In this document: positions 1 through 8,898 of the stretch, piece by piece
Layout of the letters: each line of letters opens with the position of its first letter
Position numbering within the stretch: position 1 is the first letter of the stretch
DNA from: Coneutiohabitans sp964457925
GTDB lineage: Bacteria; Zhuqueibacterota; Zhuqueibacteria; Zhuqueibacterales; Zhuqueibacteraceae
Assembly: GCA_964457925.1 (NCBI GenBank)
Contig: CAYWGH010000001.1
Span: forward strand, 124,001-188,000
Reading direction: 5' to 3'
DNA: 64,000 nt
Position numbers and translations under genes: made by a program
Notes under the pieces: model-generated
Told to the model about the DNA's origin: nothing
The model's input: the letters and a program-made list of their open reading frames with translations, nothing else
Database searches by the model: none

Positions 1-1
1 G

Positions 2-754
2 GAGCTTATTGAAAAGCAAACAAAAATCTCAATGTTGCAACAGGAAATAGATGATTATTTTTCCTCAAAAATTTTTATGGAGGAAATTTCTATAAGCGGT
101 TTACTATACCATATTCGTTATAGAAAAGAAGAAAATTATAAAAAGAACCCTGTCGAATTGGATCATCTTGGGTTAAGTTGCAGGGTTACGGAAAGCAATC
201 GCAAGTATGACGTTCAGATTACCTATAAAATCAAAGGTAAAAATCTTTCAGGTGATACTCTCTCGGGGTTGCATTTGGCTGTCGCGGGTGACAATCCAGC
301 TCCATTTTCAAAGCTTAATCCGAGATTGTATCATCTTCATTCTGATCCGGAAAAGCGAATCTTTGTCAAACCCGACTTGCTTGGCTCGGATGGAATTCTA
401 AAAAAACTTTTCCTACCTTTTATAAGCCCTGGAATAGAAAAAAACGGGCTATTCAATATTGAGCTAAGCCTGAAATGGCCGAATCTCGTTTATTCTGAAT
501 TTCACAAAGACTACTTGTATCTGGATAATTTTGACTTTGAGAAGGGTACTCGTGAGCTTCAAATGGATTTGGAATTCGAAGGTTTAGAAATTGGCTCGGT
601 AAACGCATTCATGGTTGACAGTTCATTACGTGAAAAGCGATTAGGCGTTGTGCCTGCTGATGAAAAAAATTCATCAAAATTTGTCTTTAGAAGATTTAAC
701 CCTGAAAATGAAAAATTCTTTGTATTGATTTTTGAGATTTTAAAAAATAACTAA
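2..754 (+). CDS. Hypothetical protein, 5' end cut by window edge
   Basis: The reading frame is open from the first bases of the window. The first ATG at 32 is therefore probably internal and the true start lies upstream. The visible part begins with a short charged, coiled-coil-like helix and continues as a mixed, beta-rich domain of about 230 residues rich in Lys, Asp and aromatics. No signal peptide, membrane segment or catalytic motif is visible and I do not recognise the family. The DNA is clearly more AT-rich than the housekeeping genes further right, which suggests an acquired segment. No ribosome-binding site is seen before the ATG at 32, which fits a truncated gene. Confidence 0.6.
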   Translation, partial: ELIEKQTKISMLQQEIDDYFSSKIFMEEISISGLLYHIRYRKEENYKKNPVELDHLGLSCRVTESNRKYDVQITYKIKGKNLSGDTLSGLHLAVAGDNPAPFSKLNPRLYHLHSDPEKRIFVKPDLLGSDGILKKLFLPFISPGIEKNGLFNIELSLKWPNLVYSEFHKDYLYLDNFDFEKGTRELQMDLEFEGLEIGSVNAFMVDSSLREKRLGVVPADEKNSSKFVFRRFNPENEKFFVLIFEILKNN

Positions 755-1213
755 AGCGTCAACAGGTTTGCTGTTAATGGCGGTATAAATTTTTATGCGA
801 TTCGTTAGAGTTAAGCTTCATGCTGTACAAGCTCTGGTTCGCAGGAGTCGGTTGCCAGCTTTGAAGAGGATTTGACATCACACAAGAATAGAGATGTCGA
901 AAGAAGTCGTGCTTCAAGGCGAAAGATAGTTGCGAAAAGATTGTTACAATCCGACGTGAAGATTAAAATTGACTTTTCGAATGGGAATTCCATATTGTTT
1001 TGCACAACGTTACAGATTTTAGCGGTTTTGACAAAAATGTAATTACGCAAGGACTTCGTTTGCAGATAGAATTTTAGTGTTTTTCTTTTTCAACCGTTCA
1101 CGTACCTCATAGACAACAAGCAAAATGGTAGCTGCTTTGCATTATACCTTTTGCTATAGCCCTAACTTACCTCAGGCTGACTCTTTGTTTTTGAAGCAAC
1201 TCAATCTTCAATC
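755..1213. other. AT-rich intergenic stretch without a supported gene
   Basis: About 460 bases separate the partial gene from the small-ORF/radical-SAM set. A 79-codon minus-strand frame (811-1050) and a 44-codon plus-strand frame starting near 1122 can be read. Neither has a ribosome-binding site or recognisable composition. The segment probably carries the promoter of the downstream set, but I see no unambiguous promoter. Confidence 0.4.
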
Positions 1214-1447
1214 ATGGACAAATTTGACACGAGCGTGGAGAGAGGAGAGAATTTCGTGTTAGCACAGGTTTATGATAATCAACTAGCAGGATGCACAATC
1301 GAAACTGTCTCATTTTCAAAACGATCACCTCGCGCAATTGGATTTGTTTTTGAACTAGACTCGCGAGGGAATGCGGGCCCGTTATCTCACGATGAACAGA
1401 ATTGGTTTATTCGCGCACTACAACTGAAAGGGTCTCACAATGGGTAG
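1214..1447 (+). CDS. Small protein upstream of radical SAM enzyme
   Basis: This encodes 77 residues from the ATG at 1214. A GTG at 1256 preceded by a good AGGAG (1243-1247) may be the real start and would give 63 residues. The product is soluble, has one Cys (in LAGCTIETV) and ends in LKGSHNG. It overlaps the next small ORF by 8 bases, and that ORF lies just before the radical SAM gene, so the three are probably co-transcribed. I do not recognise the family. A role as substrate or adaptor of the radical SAM enzyme is possible but is inferred only from position. Confidence 0.5.
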   Translation: MDKFDTSVERGENFVLAQVYDNQLAGCTIETVSFSKRSPRAIGFVFELDSRGNAGPLSHDEQNWFIRALQLKGSHNG

Positions 1448-1616
1448 CGCAGGATCTAAGTACGGGATCGTACACGATGAAATTCCTCTTAAAGGACTAA
1501 AGGATAACAAAGACGCCAGCTTAAAAGAAAATCACCTCAGGGCATTAAAAGATATTCGGTGGCTTATCCACAACTTTGCCGAAATTACAAAGGCTGCTCA
1601 TGCGGACTCGAAGTAA
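1440..1616 (+). CDS. Very small (58-aa) protein before radical SAM enzyme
   Basis: This is a short ORF starting with ATG at 1440 inside the end of the preceding small ORF and stopping 6 bases before the radical SAM start at 1623. An AAAGGG sequence 8-10 bases upstream could serve as ribosome-binding site. The product is hydrophilic and helical (KENHLRALKDIRWLIHNF), lacks Cys and ends in AAHADSK. The tight overlap and spacing suggest translational coupling with the enzyme. It could be a peptide substrate, a chaperone/leader protein or an unrelated small partner. No family was recognised. Confidence 0.5.
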   Translation: MGSAGSKYGIVHDEIPLKGLKDNKDASLKENHLRALKDIRWLIHNFAEITKAAHADSK

Positions 1617-1622
1617 TCGACC

Positions 1623-2831
1623 ATGTCATTCTCGATGTTTGAAATCTGGGAGGATTTTCTGACAACTAGGCAAAACGCCGAGTCGCTGCACCGGCTGATG
1701 GTGTACAACGCCGAGTTGACATGGCTTGATATCGATCTGCACAAAGCTTGCAATCTCACCTGCAATCACTGCTTCTATCACGACAATTACCCTAGATCAA
1801 CTGCGCCGGCGTTATCCGCTGAGCTGCTGAATGAAGCCATCGGCCAAGCCATGCTGGCGCAAGTCAAGGTGCTAACCTTCTCGGGAATGGAGCCAACGTT
1901 ATCCAAACATTTCGAGGCAGCCATTGCTGCGGCGCGTCAGGCGCGTGAGCATTACACCTCACCGACCAAGATCGGTCTCGTCACCAATGGTCTCATCCTC
2001 CCACGCCACTTGTCTTTCCTGGAGCATTTTCCGCCAGATTTCGTTGACATTTCCATTGACGGTTGGAATTCTCACAATCTCATTCGATCCAATACTCGCG
2101 ACCGCGTGTTGGCAAGCTTCAAGCAAGCGAAGTTGCGATTGCCGGCAACCCGTGTTGGGACTTCAACGGTTTTGCGTAATGATAACATCTCCGATGTCAT
2201 TACGATGGTAAACCACCTAGCCGAGGATGGAACTCACTTCTATTTTGAGCCGGTGGGGGCAGCGGTGGATAAAAGCGTGCCCAGTCTAATCACGGAAAAT
2301 CTAATTGCTTTTGTAACGCAATTGCGCGCCCTGTCCAAAAGATTAAGTGAACGCAAAATGCATTTCACCATCCTATTGAATGGGGACCAAGGCCTCCCTC
2401 TGTTCTATCGTGGCATACTGGAGCCGGAACATATCGAAGAAGACGATCTGCATTCTCTTTACATCCGGCAACACTTCGGTAACATCGAAATCGATTTCGT
2501 ACTTCGTATTGTGCCGGAGTACTTTTGGCGCAGCGCACGATTGAGCTATGACGGTTACTGGCTCGGCACCTGTGATTTGTTGCAAGCGCCGGATTATCGC
2601 GAAGTGGCCAGCGGAAGTTTCGCAGAAACACCGGACCTGCAACAGCTTTTCCAGCGCTCGCTCAGCCGCGATTCCATTTTCCATCAAATGCTGCAGGATC
2701 TTTTTCAGAATCCTTGCGGGCATACCAGTCGCGAGCAACAGTATTGTTTGAGTTGTTTCAGCACACGCATGGTGAAGATGATGCATCGGCGTTATGGCAG
2801 CCCGTGGGCGAATGTTCAGCGCGCGGCATGA
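1623..2831 (+). CDS. Radical SAM protein with C-terminal Cys cluster
   Basis: This 402-residue protein has the canonical radical SAM iron-sulfur motif CNLTCNHC (Cys43, Cys47, Cys50). The SGMEPTL segment matches the GGE-like SAM-binding strand, and VDISIDGW is typical of the SPASM/Twitch enzyme barrel. Near the C-terminus further cysteines (GTCDLL, then NPCGH and QQYCLSC) could bind an auxiliary cluster. Such enzymes usually modify peptides or proteins, or act in cofactor synthesis, by generating a 5'-deoxyadenosyl radical. The two tiny ORFs directly upstream make a peptide substrate plausible. A hairpin (2885-2903) and a 190-base gap separate it from the methyltransferase. The exact reaction is unknown. 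Confidence 0.85.
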   Translation: MSFSMFEIWEDFLTTRQNAESLHRLMVYNAELTWLDIDLHKACNLTCNHCFYHDNYPRSTAPALSAELLNEAIGQAMLAQVKVLTFSGMEPTLSKHFEAAIAAARQAREHYTSPTKIGLVTNGLILPRHLSFLEHFPPDFVDISIDGWNSHNLIRSNTRDRVLASFKQAKLRLPATRVGTSTVLRNDNISDVITMVNHLAEDGTHFYFEPVGAAVDKSVPSLITENLIAFVTQLRALSKRLSERKMHFTILLNGDQGLPLFYRGILEPEHIEEDDLHSLYIRQHFGNIEIDFVLRIVPEYFWRSARLSYDGYWLGTCDLLQAPDYREVASGSFAETPDLQQLFQRSLSRDSIFHQMLQDLFQNPCGHTSREQQYCLSCFSTRMVKMMHRRYGSPWANVQRAA

Positions 2832-2884
2832 TGCAGTAGACTGTGATGATACCCGTTTCTGATTTCGTGAATCAATACACCCGT

Positions 2885-2903
2885 GCCACGGCTTAGCCGT
2901 GGC
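2885..2903 (+). terminator. GC-rich hairpin after radical SAM gene
   Basis: A perfect 8-bp stem GCCACGGC / GCCGTGGC with a TTA loop lies 54 bases after the radical SAM stop codon. There is no clear T-tract, so it may be a weak terminator or an mRNA-stabilising hairpin that tunes expression between the radical SAM gene and the methyltransferase. Confidence 0.4.
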
Positions 2904-3020
2904 AGATCATCATCGATTGATAAGATTTTTCAGCGATTAAACATGTCAAAACCTATCGGTTATATCACGTGATTTCGACTCAATCATACCACACCTCTAT
3001 TGCCAACTCGCCTGATTGAC

Positions 3021-3893
3021 ATGCCTTTGAATCCTTCCCCCACAACAGAAGCGCAACTTCTACAGGAATTCTACAATGTCTTTGCGGCGCATTACGAGAG
3101 CTTTTACGATTTGATTGATTATGAAGCCTGGGCTGCGCTCATTCAACGCGAGTTGGACGAATGGCTTCCCGGTTCACCCCGCATTCTCGAAGCCGGGTGC
3201 GGTACCGGCGCTGTACTGCAGGAAATCGCACGAAATCCGCAGCAATCCTGCATTGGAGCGGATATTAGCCGGCCGATGCTTGACATTTGCCAAAAAAAAT
3301 CTTTTGTTAAACAGTGCGTTTTGTTGGTGCAAGCCGATCTCTTGCGACTCAGTTTTCGAGAGGAAAGCTTTGATGCGGTACTCGGTATTTTTAGCTTGCT
3401 CAACTCGTACTCGCAGGCAGCGCGCAGCCTCATGCTGCAAGAAATCCGGCGCGTGCTCAAGCCGGGCGGCGTCTTTCTAACGGATTTTGCCACAACGCAT
3501 CGTTATCATGAGCTTCGCGCCGCGGCAGCGTATCAGGAAGAAACCTCGCATTCTGAGCCGGCGTTCAATCTGCATCAAACCTTTCCGGCTGAACCGGAAA
3601 TCGAGCCGCACGCGCAGACGGAAACTGGCCTGCATGATAGATTTGTGATTGACAGGACGCTCAATACCAACAAGCATACAGCGCGACACCGCATATATTT
3701 TTTCGAAGCCGAACACATGGCCGCCGAACTCTCAGCGGCAGCGTTCGAAATTATAAAAATCGTTCCCCTCTTGCACCACAACTCAGCGCCGGCGCCAAAT
3801 CGTCTCATGTTGATTGGACGCAAGCCATGCAACGATTCTATGCCGAAATTATCGACGAATGCATCGAGAAATTTCGTCTCGAAGACGGCTTGA
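3021..3893 (+). CDS. Class I SAM-dependent methyltransferase
   Basis: The motif ILEAGCGTG followed by CIGADISRPML is the SAM-binding motif I/II of a class I methyltransferase. The strand RLSFREESFDAVLGIFSLLN and the segment EIRRVLKPGGVFLTDF correspond to the later Rossmann strands of ubiquinone/menaquinone-type methyltransferases. An upstream TTG at 3000 is in frame, but the ATG at 3021 is preferred. The 3' end runs 67 bases into the next gene, so the two are probably translated together. The final roughly 20 residues look atypical and may be a by-product of that overlap. The substrate is unknown; neighbours suggest it modifies the same target as the radical SAM enzyme or a signalling molecule. 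Confidence 0.8.
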   Translation: MPLNPSPTTEAQLLQEFYNVFAAHYESFYDLIDYEAWAALIQRELDEWLPGSPRILEAGCGTGAVLQEIARNPQQSCIGADISRPMLDICQKKSFVKQCVLLVQADLLRLSFREESFDAVLGIFSLLNSYSQAARSLMLQEIRRVLKPGGVFLTDFATTHRYHELRAAAAYQEETSHSEPAFNLHQTFPAEPEIEPHAQTETGLHDRFVIDRTLNTNKHTARHRIYFFEAEHMAAELSAAAFEIIKIVPLLHHNSAPAPNRLMLIGRKPCNDSMPKLSTNASRNFVSKTA

Positions 3894-6028
3894 TGTTTAA
3901 TTTTTCTCTGCTCGATTTCAGAGACGAGGTTTTTCACAACTACGGTCTGAAAGCGTCGCTGCCTGTGGACGATCTCCTTCTGCTTGTAACTCACGCGCAA
4001 AAGTATATCAATGATCATGGCCGCCAAAACCCCGCATTCTCTAAATTGAGGAAATATTTGTGGGATGATTTGGAGAACTCATCTGAGGAGGAGATAAAGG
4101 AACTGTTCGGAGTTGTTTGGGAAAATCGGCCTGTTTCCACTTTAAAGAATATTACTTCAACCCACATAGCCCGCCTCGTGAGCTACCTGCCGACAAAGCA
4201 CTATTGGGATAACTCCGGTCAGTTTTATGAGCGCGCCTGTCACGATGAGTCCAGCTTCGCCAAGATATACCTCTATCAAGGTCGTTACGATGAACTGCAT
4301 CGCCGACCGGAAGAAGGATTGTGTCGTGAAATTGGTATTCCGAATAATGCCATCGATGCCTATCATATAGAAGATAAGATTGCCGAATTGCATCGCCAGC
4401 CGTTGCGGGTCAATTCCGAGTATTTTGGCCTCGAAGAAAACGACCGCGATCTCTATGAGCTTTACGGCAGACTCTATGACCTGTTGAATTGGGGAACCTC
4501 GAATCCGTCCTCTGTTATCAGTTATCTCGACTCGCGCAGCCAGAAGTTCGAGTTTTATAATTGCGTTTTCCCCATTGTTTTTCACGGCGTCTACTACGGC
4601 GTCGCTTACTTCGATCTGCCGGGTGATTATTTTCATCGCACGCGCAACGTCGCGGAAAAACTCAGCCGCATTCTGACCAAGGGCTGGACCTATGTTAATC
4701 ACTATTTCCCGGCCATGATCTTTGATGCCTACAATAGCCGTCTGATTAATCGCTTCACCCGTGAACAGTCGGAATCGGCGCCCGAGGTGGTGAGATTAGT
4801 GAACAGCAAAGTACCCTTTCATTTTTGCTACGATTTTGAAACCGGCCACGTCTATTCCTTTGAGCTGCCAGCGGGAGAAATCAGCAAGCGGATGCTGGAG
4901 AATTGCTGGCCGGCGAGGCTCGATCATGCTTCGCAGGATTTTGTAAATAGATTCGCTCAACTCGATCCGCAAGCGCGCCCCGCGCAACTGCGCGCCCTGC
5001 GGCAACAAATTCTCACCCATGATTTAGTTTTTGTTTTTGATTTGAGTCTGCTGCCGGGCCGGGAGAAGTGCCTGCCCATTCTCGAAAGCCATTTGGGCCA
5101 GGCCGCGATTGTGCTGGAGACGCTTAAAGATCAGGGCGAGCGCAAAGTTTTTAAAGAACGCATGTACATGCTCGATATGCTGGCGCATGATGCCAAGATC
5201 ACGCGCGAGCTGCTCATCGCCGACATGTTGGACGGCATGGAGCCTGATATTGCCGCCCAACAATTGATCGAGCAAAGCCGCAAAGAAAAAGTGATGCGCA
5301 ATTTATTGCTGCGCCGGCCCGGCGGCATGCGCGAGGGCGCGCCGAAACAAGCCATCCGGCAAATTAATCTGTCCGATCTTTTCGTCAACTTGTTCTGCAA
5401 AATTTGGCGCGCGTGGCTGAAAAGCCGGCGTTTTGGCGAGAGTTTCCGCCGCAACCGCCATCCGGCGTTTTTGCTTTCAGCCGAATCGCCGCGCTATGAG
5501 GTTTTGGATTTCTTGCAGGCACATTTGAAAGCCTGGCCCGGGCAACCCGAGCGCGCCTGTCTCGATGTCTTGCGGAACAGTTTTATCGCGCTTTCGGAGA
5601 ACGCTGAGATTTCCGTTACCGCGCCGCCGCTGTTGATGAGCGAACAGGCGGTGCATCGCATTGAGGCAATTCTCTACAATTTGTTGAGCAATTTCTTCAA
5701 TCATATTTCACCGTCGCGGCTCACCGGCTGCAATGAGTGCGTCATCCGGCTGGCAGCGGCGCGGCAGGTTCAGGGCGTTTATTTCAACTTTAGCATGAGC
5801 AATAGCACCGACACAAAGGAACGCTTTGCGGAAGACATCAAGGCGATGTTGCGCGGCCAGGAAATTCATGGCCTGCAGATTCTCCGCCATCTGATGCGCG
5901 TCAATGATAGGGAAAGTCCGCCCGATTTCAGGGTTCGGCAGGAAAATTATATGTGGCACATCCATCTCGGGAGGGAATGCCGTGACTGCAGTGAAAACCT
6001 GTTGGTCGATACTGGTGCTGGAGGATAA
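3827..6028 (+). CDS. Degenerate histidine-kinase-like sensor protein
   Basis: This is a large cytosolic protein of 733 residues with no membrane segment. A segment around residue 454 (MLAHDAKITRELL) resembles the phospho-accepting His helix of histidine kinases. Near residues 615-630, AILYNLLSNFFNHI resembles the N-box of the HATPase fold. The C-terminal HGLQILRHLMRVND region sits where the G2 box should be. A canonical DxGxG G1 box is absent, so kinase activity is doubtful. The N-terminal 400 residues may contain a GAF-like sensory domain. The next gene encodes a receiver domain and overlaps this one by 47 bases (its preferred GTG start), as expected for a sensor/regulator pair. The assignment is an inference from motifs and context. 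Confidence 0.55.
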   Translation: MQRFYAEIIDECIEKFRLEDGLMFNFSLLDFRDEVFHNYGLKASLPVDDLLLLVTHAQKYINDHGRQNPAFSKLRKYLWDDLENSSEEEIKELFGVVWENRPVSTLKNITSTHIARLVSYLPTKHYWDNSGQFYERACHDESSFAKIYLYQGRYDELHRRPEEGLCREIGIPNNAIDAYHIEDKIAELHRQPLRVNSEYFGLEENDRDLYELYGRLYDLLNWGTSNPSSVISYLDSRSQKFEFYNCVFPIVFHGVYYGVAYFDLPGDYFHRTRNVAEKLSRILTKGWTYVNHYFPAMIFDAYNSRLINRFTREQSESAPEVVRLVNSKVPFHFCYDFETGHVYSFELPAGEISKRMLENCWPARLDHASQDFVNRFAQLDPQARPAQLRALRQQILTHDLVFVFDLSLLPGREKCLPILESHLGQAAIVLETLKDQGERKVFKERMYMLDMLAHDAKITRELLIADMLDGMEPDIAAQQLIEQSRKEKVMRNLLLRRPGGMREGAPKQAIRQINLSDLFVNLFCKIWRAWLKSRRFGESFRRNRHPAFLLSAESPRYEVLDFLQAHLKAWPGQPERACLDVLRNSFIALSENAEISVTAPPLLMSEQAVHRIEAILYNLLSNFFNHISPSRLTGCNECVIRLAAARQVQGVYFNFSMSNSTDTKERFAEDIKAMLRGQEIHGLQILRHLMRVNDRESPPDFRVRQENYMWHIHLGRECRDCSENLLVDTGAGG

Positions 6029-8306
6029 TCCCAGTTTGCGCGAATCCCTGCGCAGCAATTTTGCAACATTGCTCGAGGAGGCCGTTCATGTTGAGTTTGC
6101 GGCCAGTATTTGCCACGCCATCGACAAAATCAAACAACGCATGAACCGGGGCGATCCGTACGATGTCTTTTGGATCGACCTTTATCTCGATTACTTTTCC
6201 TATGAAAACGATCACGGTGAAATCGTTTCGCCCGATTCGTTCGCGCAAATCATCGATCTTACCGCTTTTCAGCAAAGCCATCCGATGGCCGAATTGCGGT
6301 TGCTCACGCTTCTGCACGCCCTGAATGTGAGCATTACTCCGCCGCACAAGAATCCGCAACATTACACCGCGCATGAAAAACTGCGCGTGTTGCAAAAGTT
6401 CGCGCCGTTCTGCCTGCCGGCTGCCAAGACAAGCTATGAAAACCTGCTGGAGCTGGTCGAGCTTCATCTGCGCAGCAATGATCATGAACCGGCGGATCGC
6501 AACGAAGGGAATACCTACGCAGGCTATGCTTTGGATTTTGTGTTTCGCCAGTTCTTGCAATGGGTGACCAGCCCGGCGCAAAAAGAATTGGCGCTCAGCA
6601 ACGATGATTTCGAGAATTGGGAAGCGCCGCTGCACATTCCGTTGCTGCCGGAGCGCGAAATAAAAAGCGATCAAAGCTGGACGCTTTTTCACGCCTGGGT
6701 ACGGCAGTTTTATAACCACGTTGCCCTGGGCGTGAAGCATCACGAAGAATTTCATCGCATGAATCCATTGCTCACGGAATTGATCCGGCTGAAGCCGGAC
6801 GGGTATCCCCAGTTTCTCGTCAATACCGCCTATCCGAGCCGGCGGCGCGACCTGCTGCAAGCGGCCGCCGTTTGGCCGGCGGAAAACGTGATCGTGGCAC
6901 ATCATGATTTCAAGGGCGGGACGATCGAAGATGATTTGGTGGATTATCTTTTTCGCCTATGCCGGCGATTGCGTGCGCCCTATTTGTTGATGCGCCGCCG
7001 GCGGCGCGGCGCAAACACGTTCTTACTTGACGAAGATGCGCTGTCTTCTGTTTCGACGTTAAAGCCCGGCCACATCGTATTAAGCGATCGTGAGTTGGGC
7101 CTGCAATTCACGGCAAAATCCTTTTTTCCGGATTTGATGTGCCGCTTCGAAAATCAGTCAAAGATTTCCGCCACGGTGGTCGACGAGTTGAGTTCTCACG
7201 CTTGGCGCGAATTGCAACAGGCGCTGCACGAGCGCCAGCCCTCGGTCGTGCAAAAGCAATGGCTTTTTATACCAGCCAAATTCTTTTCTGCCGAGACCAA
7301 TCGTGACCATTTCAGGCTGGCGGTAGAGACGGCTTCGGGCAAACGCATTTTCACCAATCTCACCTTCGATGAGGGACGCTGGATATTGCTCGAATTGGTG
7401 TGCCGGCGATGGTTTCCAAAATGTTTTTTGATGCATAGCACGTGGACAACACTGGAAGACCGGCAGGGAAGGACATTCTATTTTTATACTGCCAAAGAGC
7501 TATTGACCAACGCTCTGATGCGCTCGGCCATCGACTACCCCGATCTTTTTCCTCCGCCGCACGATGCCGGCCGTCTCGGCGGCGCGCTCCGGCCGACTCA
7601 TTCATTCAATTTGCCGGAGACGGATTATGTGAGCGCGTTTGACTGGCCGTTTTTCTTGCAGGAGGTGTTCGGCGCGCTTGATACGTTACCTCATCATACG
7701 CCGCGCATGATTCCCGTCGCGCATGCACGGCGTTTGCTCATCCTCGCCAAATACTTGATGGCCGAATTGCACATCAAACGCGTTGCCTACAAGTTGTTGA
7801 AACCGATTCCCATTACACCGCGCGATTTGCCAGCGTTGCTGGAGGCTGCGGAATTTGTTCCGGCGGAAAAAACTTTGAAGGACCACTTGCGCCGATTGGA
7901 AAAGAGTGAAATGGCATATTCTCTCGCGGAAGATTTGTTGCCCGGATTGCAAAATTTCCTCAGCATCATTCTATGTTTTTATGCCCTGCCCTCGCCGGAA
8001 CTGGCGCAATTTTATCGCTTTTGGCTGGGCAAGCAGATTCCGATGGAAGGCACGCGACCCATTGAAAAATTTTCCACCATGGGGCGTAAGCTGGATTATT
8101 TGAAATTCATGCAAAGCCTGCCCTTGCCGGCGCAAGCCGAGGGCAAAAGTAAGTTTCTCTTCCTGTCTGCCGCCGAACAGTCGGAGTTGTTGGTTTATCA
8201 CAACGAATTGTCGGCTTTTGACAATAGCTTTGTCGAAGTAGCGGATAACCTAACCCCCCTGGATTTTCTGGAGCTGTCGCAGCGCATTTCTTCAGCGATG
8301 TTGTGA
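5982..8306 (+). CDS. Receiver-domain protein with long uncharacterised C-terminal region
   Basis: The preferred start is GTG 5982, 7 bases after a strong GGGAGG at 5969-5974. Longer frames from 5904 lack such a site. The N-terminus is a response-regulator receiver: LVLEDN supplies the acidic pocket (Glu14, Asp15) and YDVFWIDLYL the likely phospho-accepting Asp66. A possible conserved Lys lies in LPAAKTSYENLL. The receiver seems to contain an insertion between Asp66 and the signalling Thr. The remaining 600 residues match no output domain I know, contain no HTH and include an Arg-rich stretch (LLMRRRRRGANTF). It overlaps the kinase-like gene by 47 bases, so the pair is probably co-translated. 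Confidence 0.6.
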   Translation: MTAVKTCWSILVLEDNPSLRESLRSNFATLLEEAVHVEFAASICHAIDKIKQRMNRGDPYDVFWIDLYLDYFSYENDHGEIVSPDSFAQIIDLTAFQQSHPMAELRLLTLLHALNVSITPPHKNPQHYTAHEKLRVLQKFAPFCLPAAKTSYENLLELVELHLRSNDHEPADRNEGNTYAGYALDFVFRQFLQWVTSPAQKELALSNDDFENWEAPLHIPLLPEREIKSDQSWTLFHAWVRQFYNHVALGVKHHEEFHRMNPLLTELIRLKPDGYPQFLVNTAYPSRRRDLLQAAAVWPAENVIVAHHDFKGGTIEDDLVDYLFRLCRRLRAPYLLMRRRRRGANTFLLDEDALSSVSTLKPGHIVLSDRELGLQFTAKSFFPDLMCRFENQSKISATVVDELSSHAWRELQQALHERQPSVVQKQWLFIPAKFFSAETNRDHFRLAVETASGKRIFTNLTFDEGRWILLELVCRRWFPKCFLMHSTWTTLEDRQGRTFYFYTAKELLTNALMRSAIDYPDLFPPPHDAGRLGGALRPTHSFNLPETDYVSAFDWPFFLQEVFGALDTLPHHTPRMIPVAHARRLLILAKYLMAELHIKRVAYKLLKPIPITPRDLPALLEAAEFVPAEKTLKDHLRRLEKSEMAYSLAEDLLPGLQNFLSIILCFYALPSPELAQFYRFWLGKQIPMEGTRPIEKFSTMGRKLDYLKFMQSLPLPAQAEGKSKFLFLSAAEQSELLVYHNELSAFDNSFVEVADNLTPLDFLELSQRISSAML

Positions 8307-8625
8307 CAACGCTTCGGCCTTGTGACCACGTCCGTATTTTTCAATCGTACTTTATATGAACCTTCCTGCCTTAATTTAAATATAAGAATTACGAAACTCG
8401 ACCGCGCGCCTTCTCCTCCAGTGTTCGAGTTTATATCCTCCCACTCGCTATAATCATCGTCTTCTTCAGGCGATGTTGTTGCATATAAAAATTTAGAAGC
8501 CGGTTCTGCCTGCGCGCAATAGCGTTTCTCATGTGGCGGCAAAATTGCATGCACAATCGGGAGTCTAATTCGGCAACGCAATAATTCCCATGTTGGTTGT
8601 GTACTTTTTTCAAGGAGGCTGCACT
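8307..8625. other. Intergenic stretch without a supported gene
   Basis: About 320 bases lie between the receiver protein and the small membrane protein. Minus-strand frames can be read (8198-8581, 8431-8865), but they lie antisense to real genes and lack ribosome-binding sites. I see no repeat or strong terminator. Confidence 0.4.
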
Positions 8626-8856
8626 ATGCGGACATCCGATCTGATCCTGTTGCTTTCGCTTCTGGATGGAAGCGAGTCGCCCTCCCCTGCCATCAGTGGA
8701 AGACGCAGCCCGCTCAGGGGGATGTGGAGGCTTCTCAAATTCGTCTTTTTCCTGTTTCTGCTGATTTGGTTTCTGCTCAGCCAGGATTTTTTTCGCGTTG
8801 AAATGAAGCCGATCTTGCACAGCACGAACAACGTCTATCCCGCAGCGACGCAATAA
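8626..8856 (+). CDS. Small single-pass membrane protein
   Basis: The ATG at 8626 is preceded by a perfect AAGGAGG (8612-8618) with good spacing, which makes this short ORF convincing despite its 76 residues. The sequence starts MRTSDLILLLSLLDG, continues through a Ser/Pro/Arg-rich linker and has one strong hydrophobic helix (FVFFLFLLIWFLL) near residues 39-51. A polar tail of about 24 residues follows. I recognise no family. Its position between a receiver-domain protein and a 131-residue soluble protein suggests a membrane partner of the same module. Confidence 0.65.
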   Translation: MRTSDLILLLSLLDGSESPSPAISGRRSPLRGMWRLLKFVFFLFLLIWFLLSQDFFRVEMKPILHSTNNVYPAATQ

Positions 8857-8898
8857 GCTGTTCACGTGGTTTAATCGGGCACTTTGCCAGGGAGCATT

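Noticed and set aside
811..1050. 79-codon minus-strand ORF in the left intergenic stretch
   Set aside because: No ribosome-binding site, no recognisable composition, no partner; a chance frame is more likely.
5928..6905. 325-codon minus-strand ORF antisense to the receiver gene
   Set aside because: It lies opposite a well-supported gene with a strong start signal and looks like a composition shadow.
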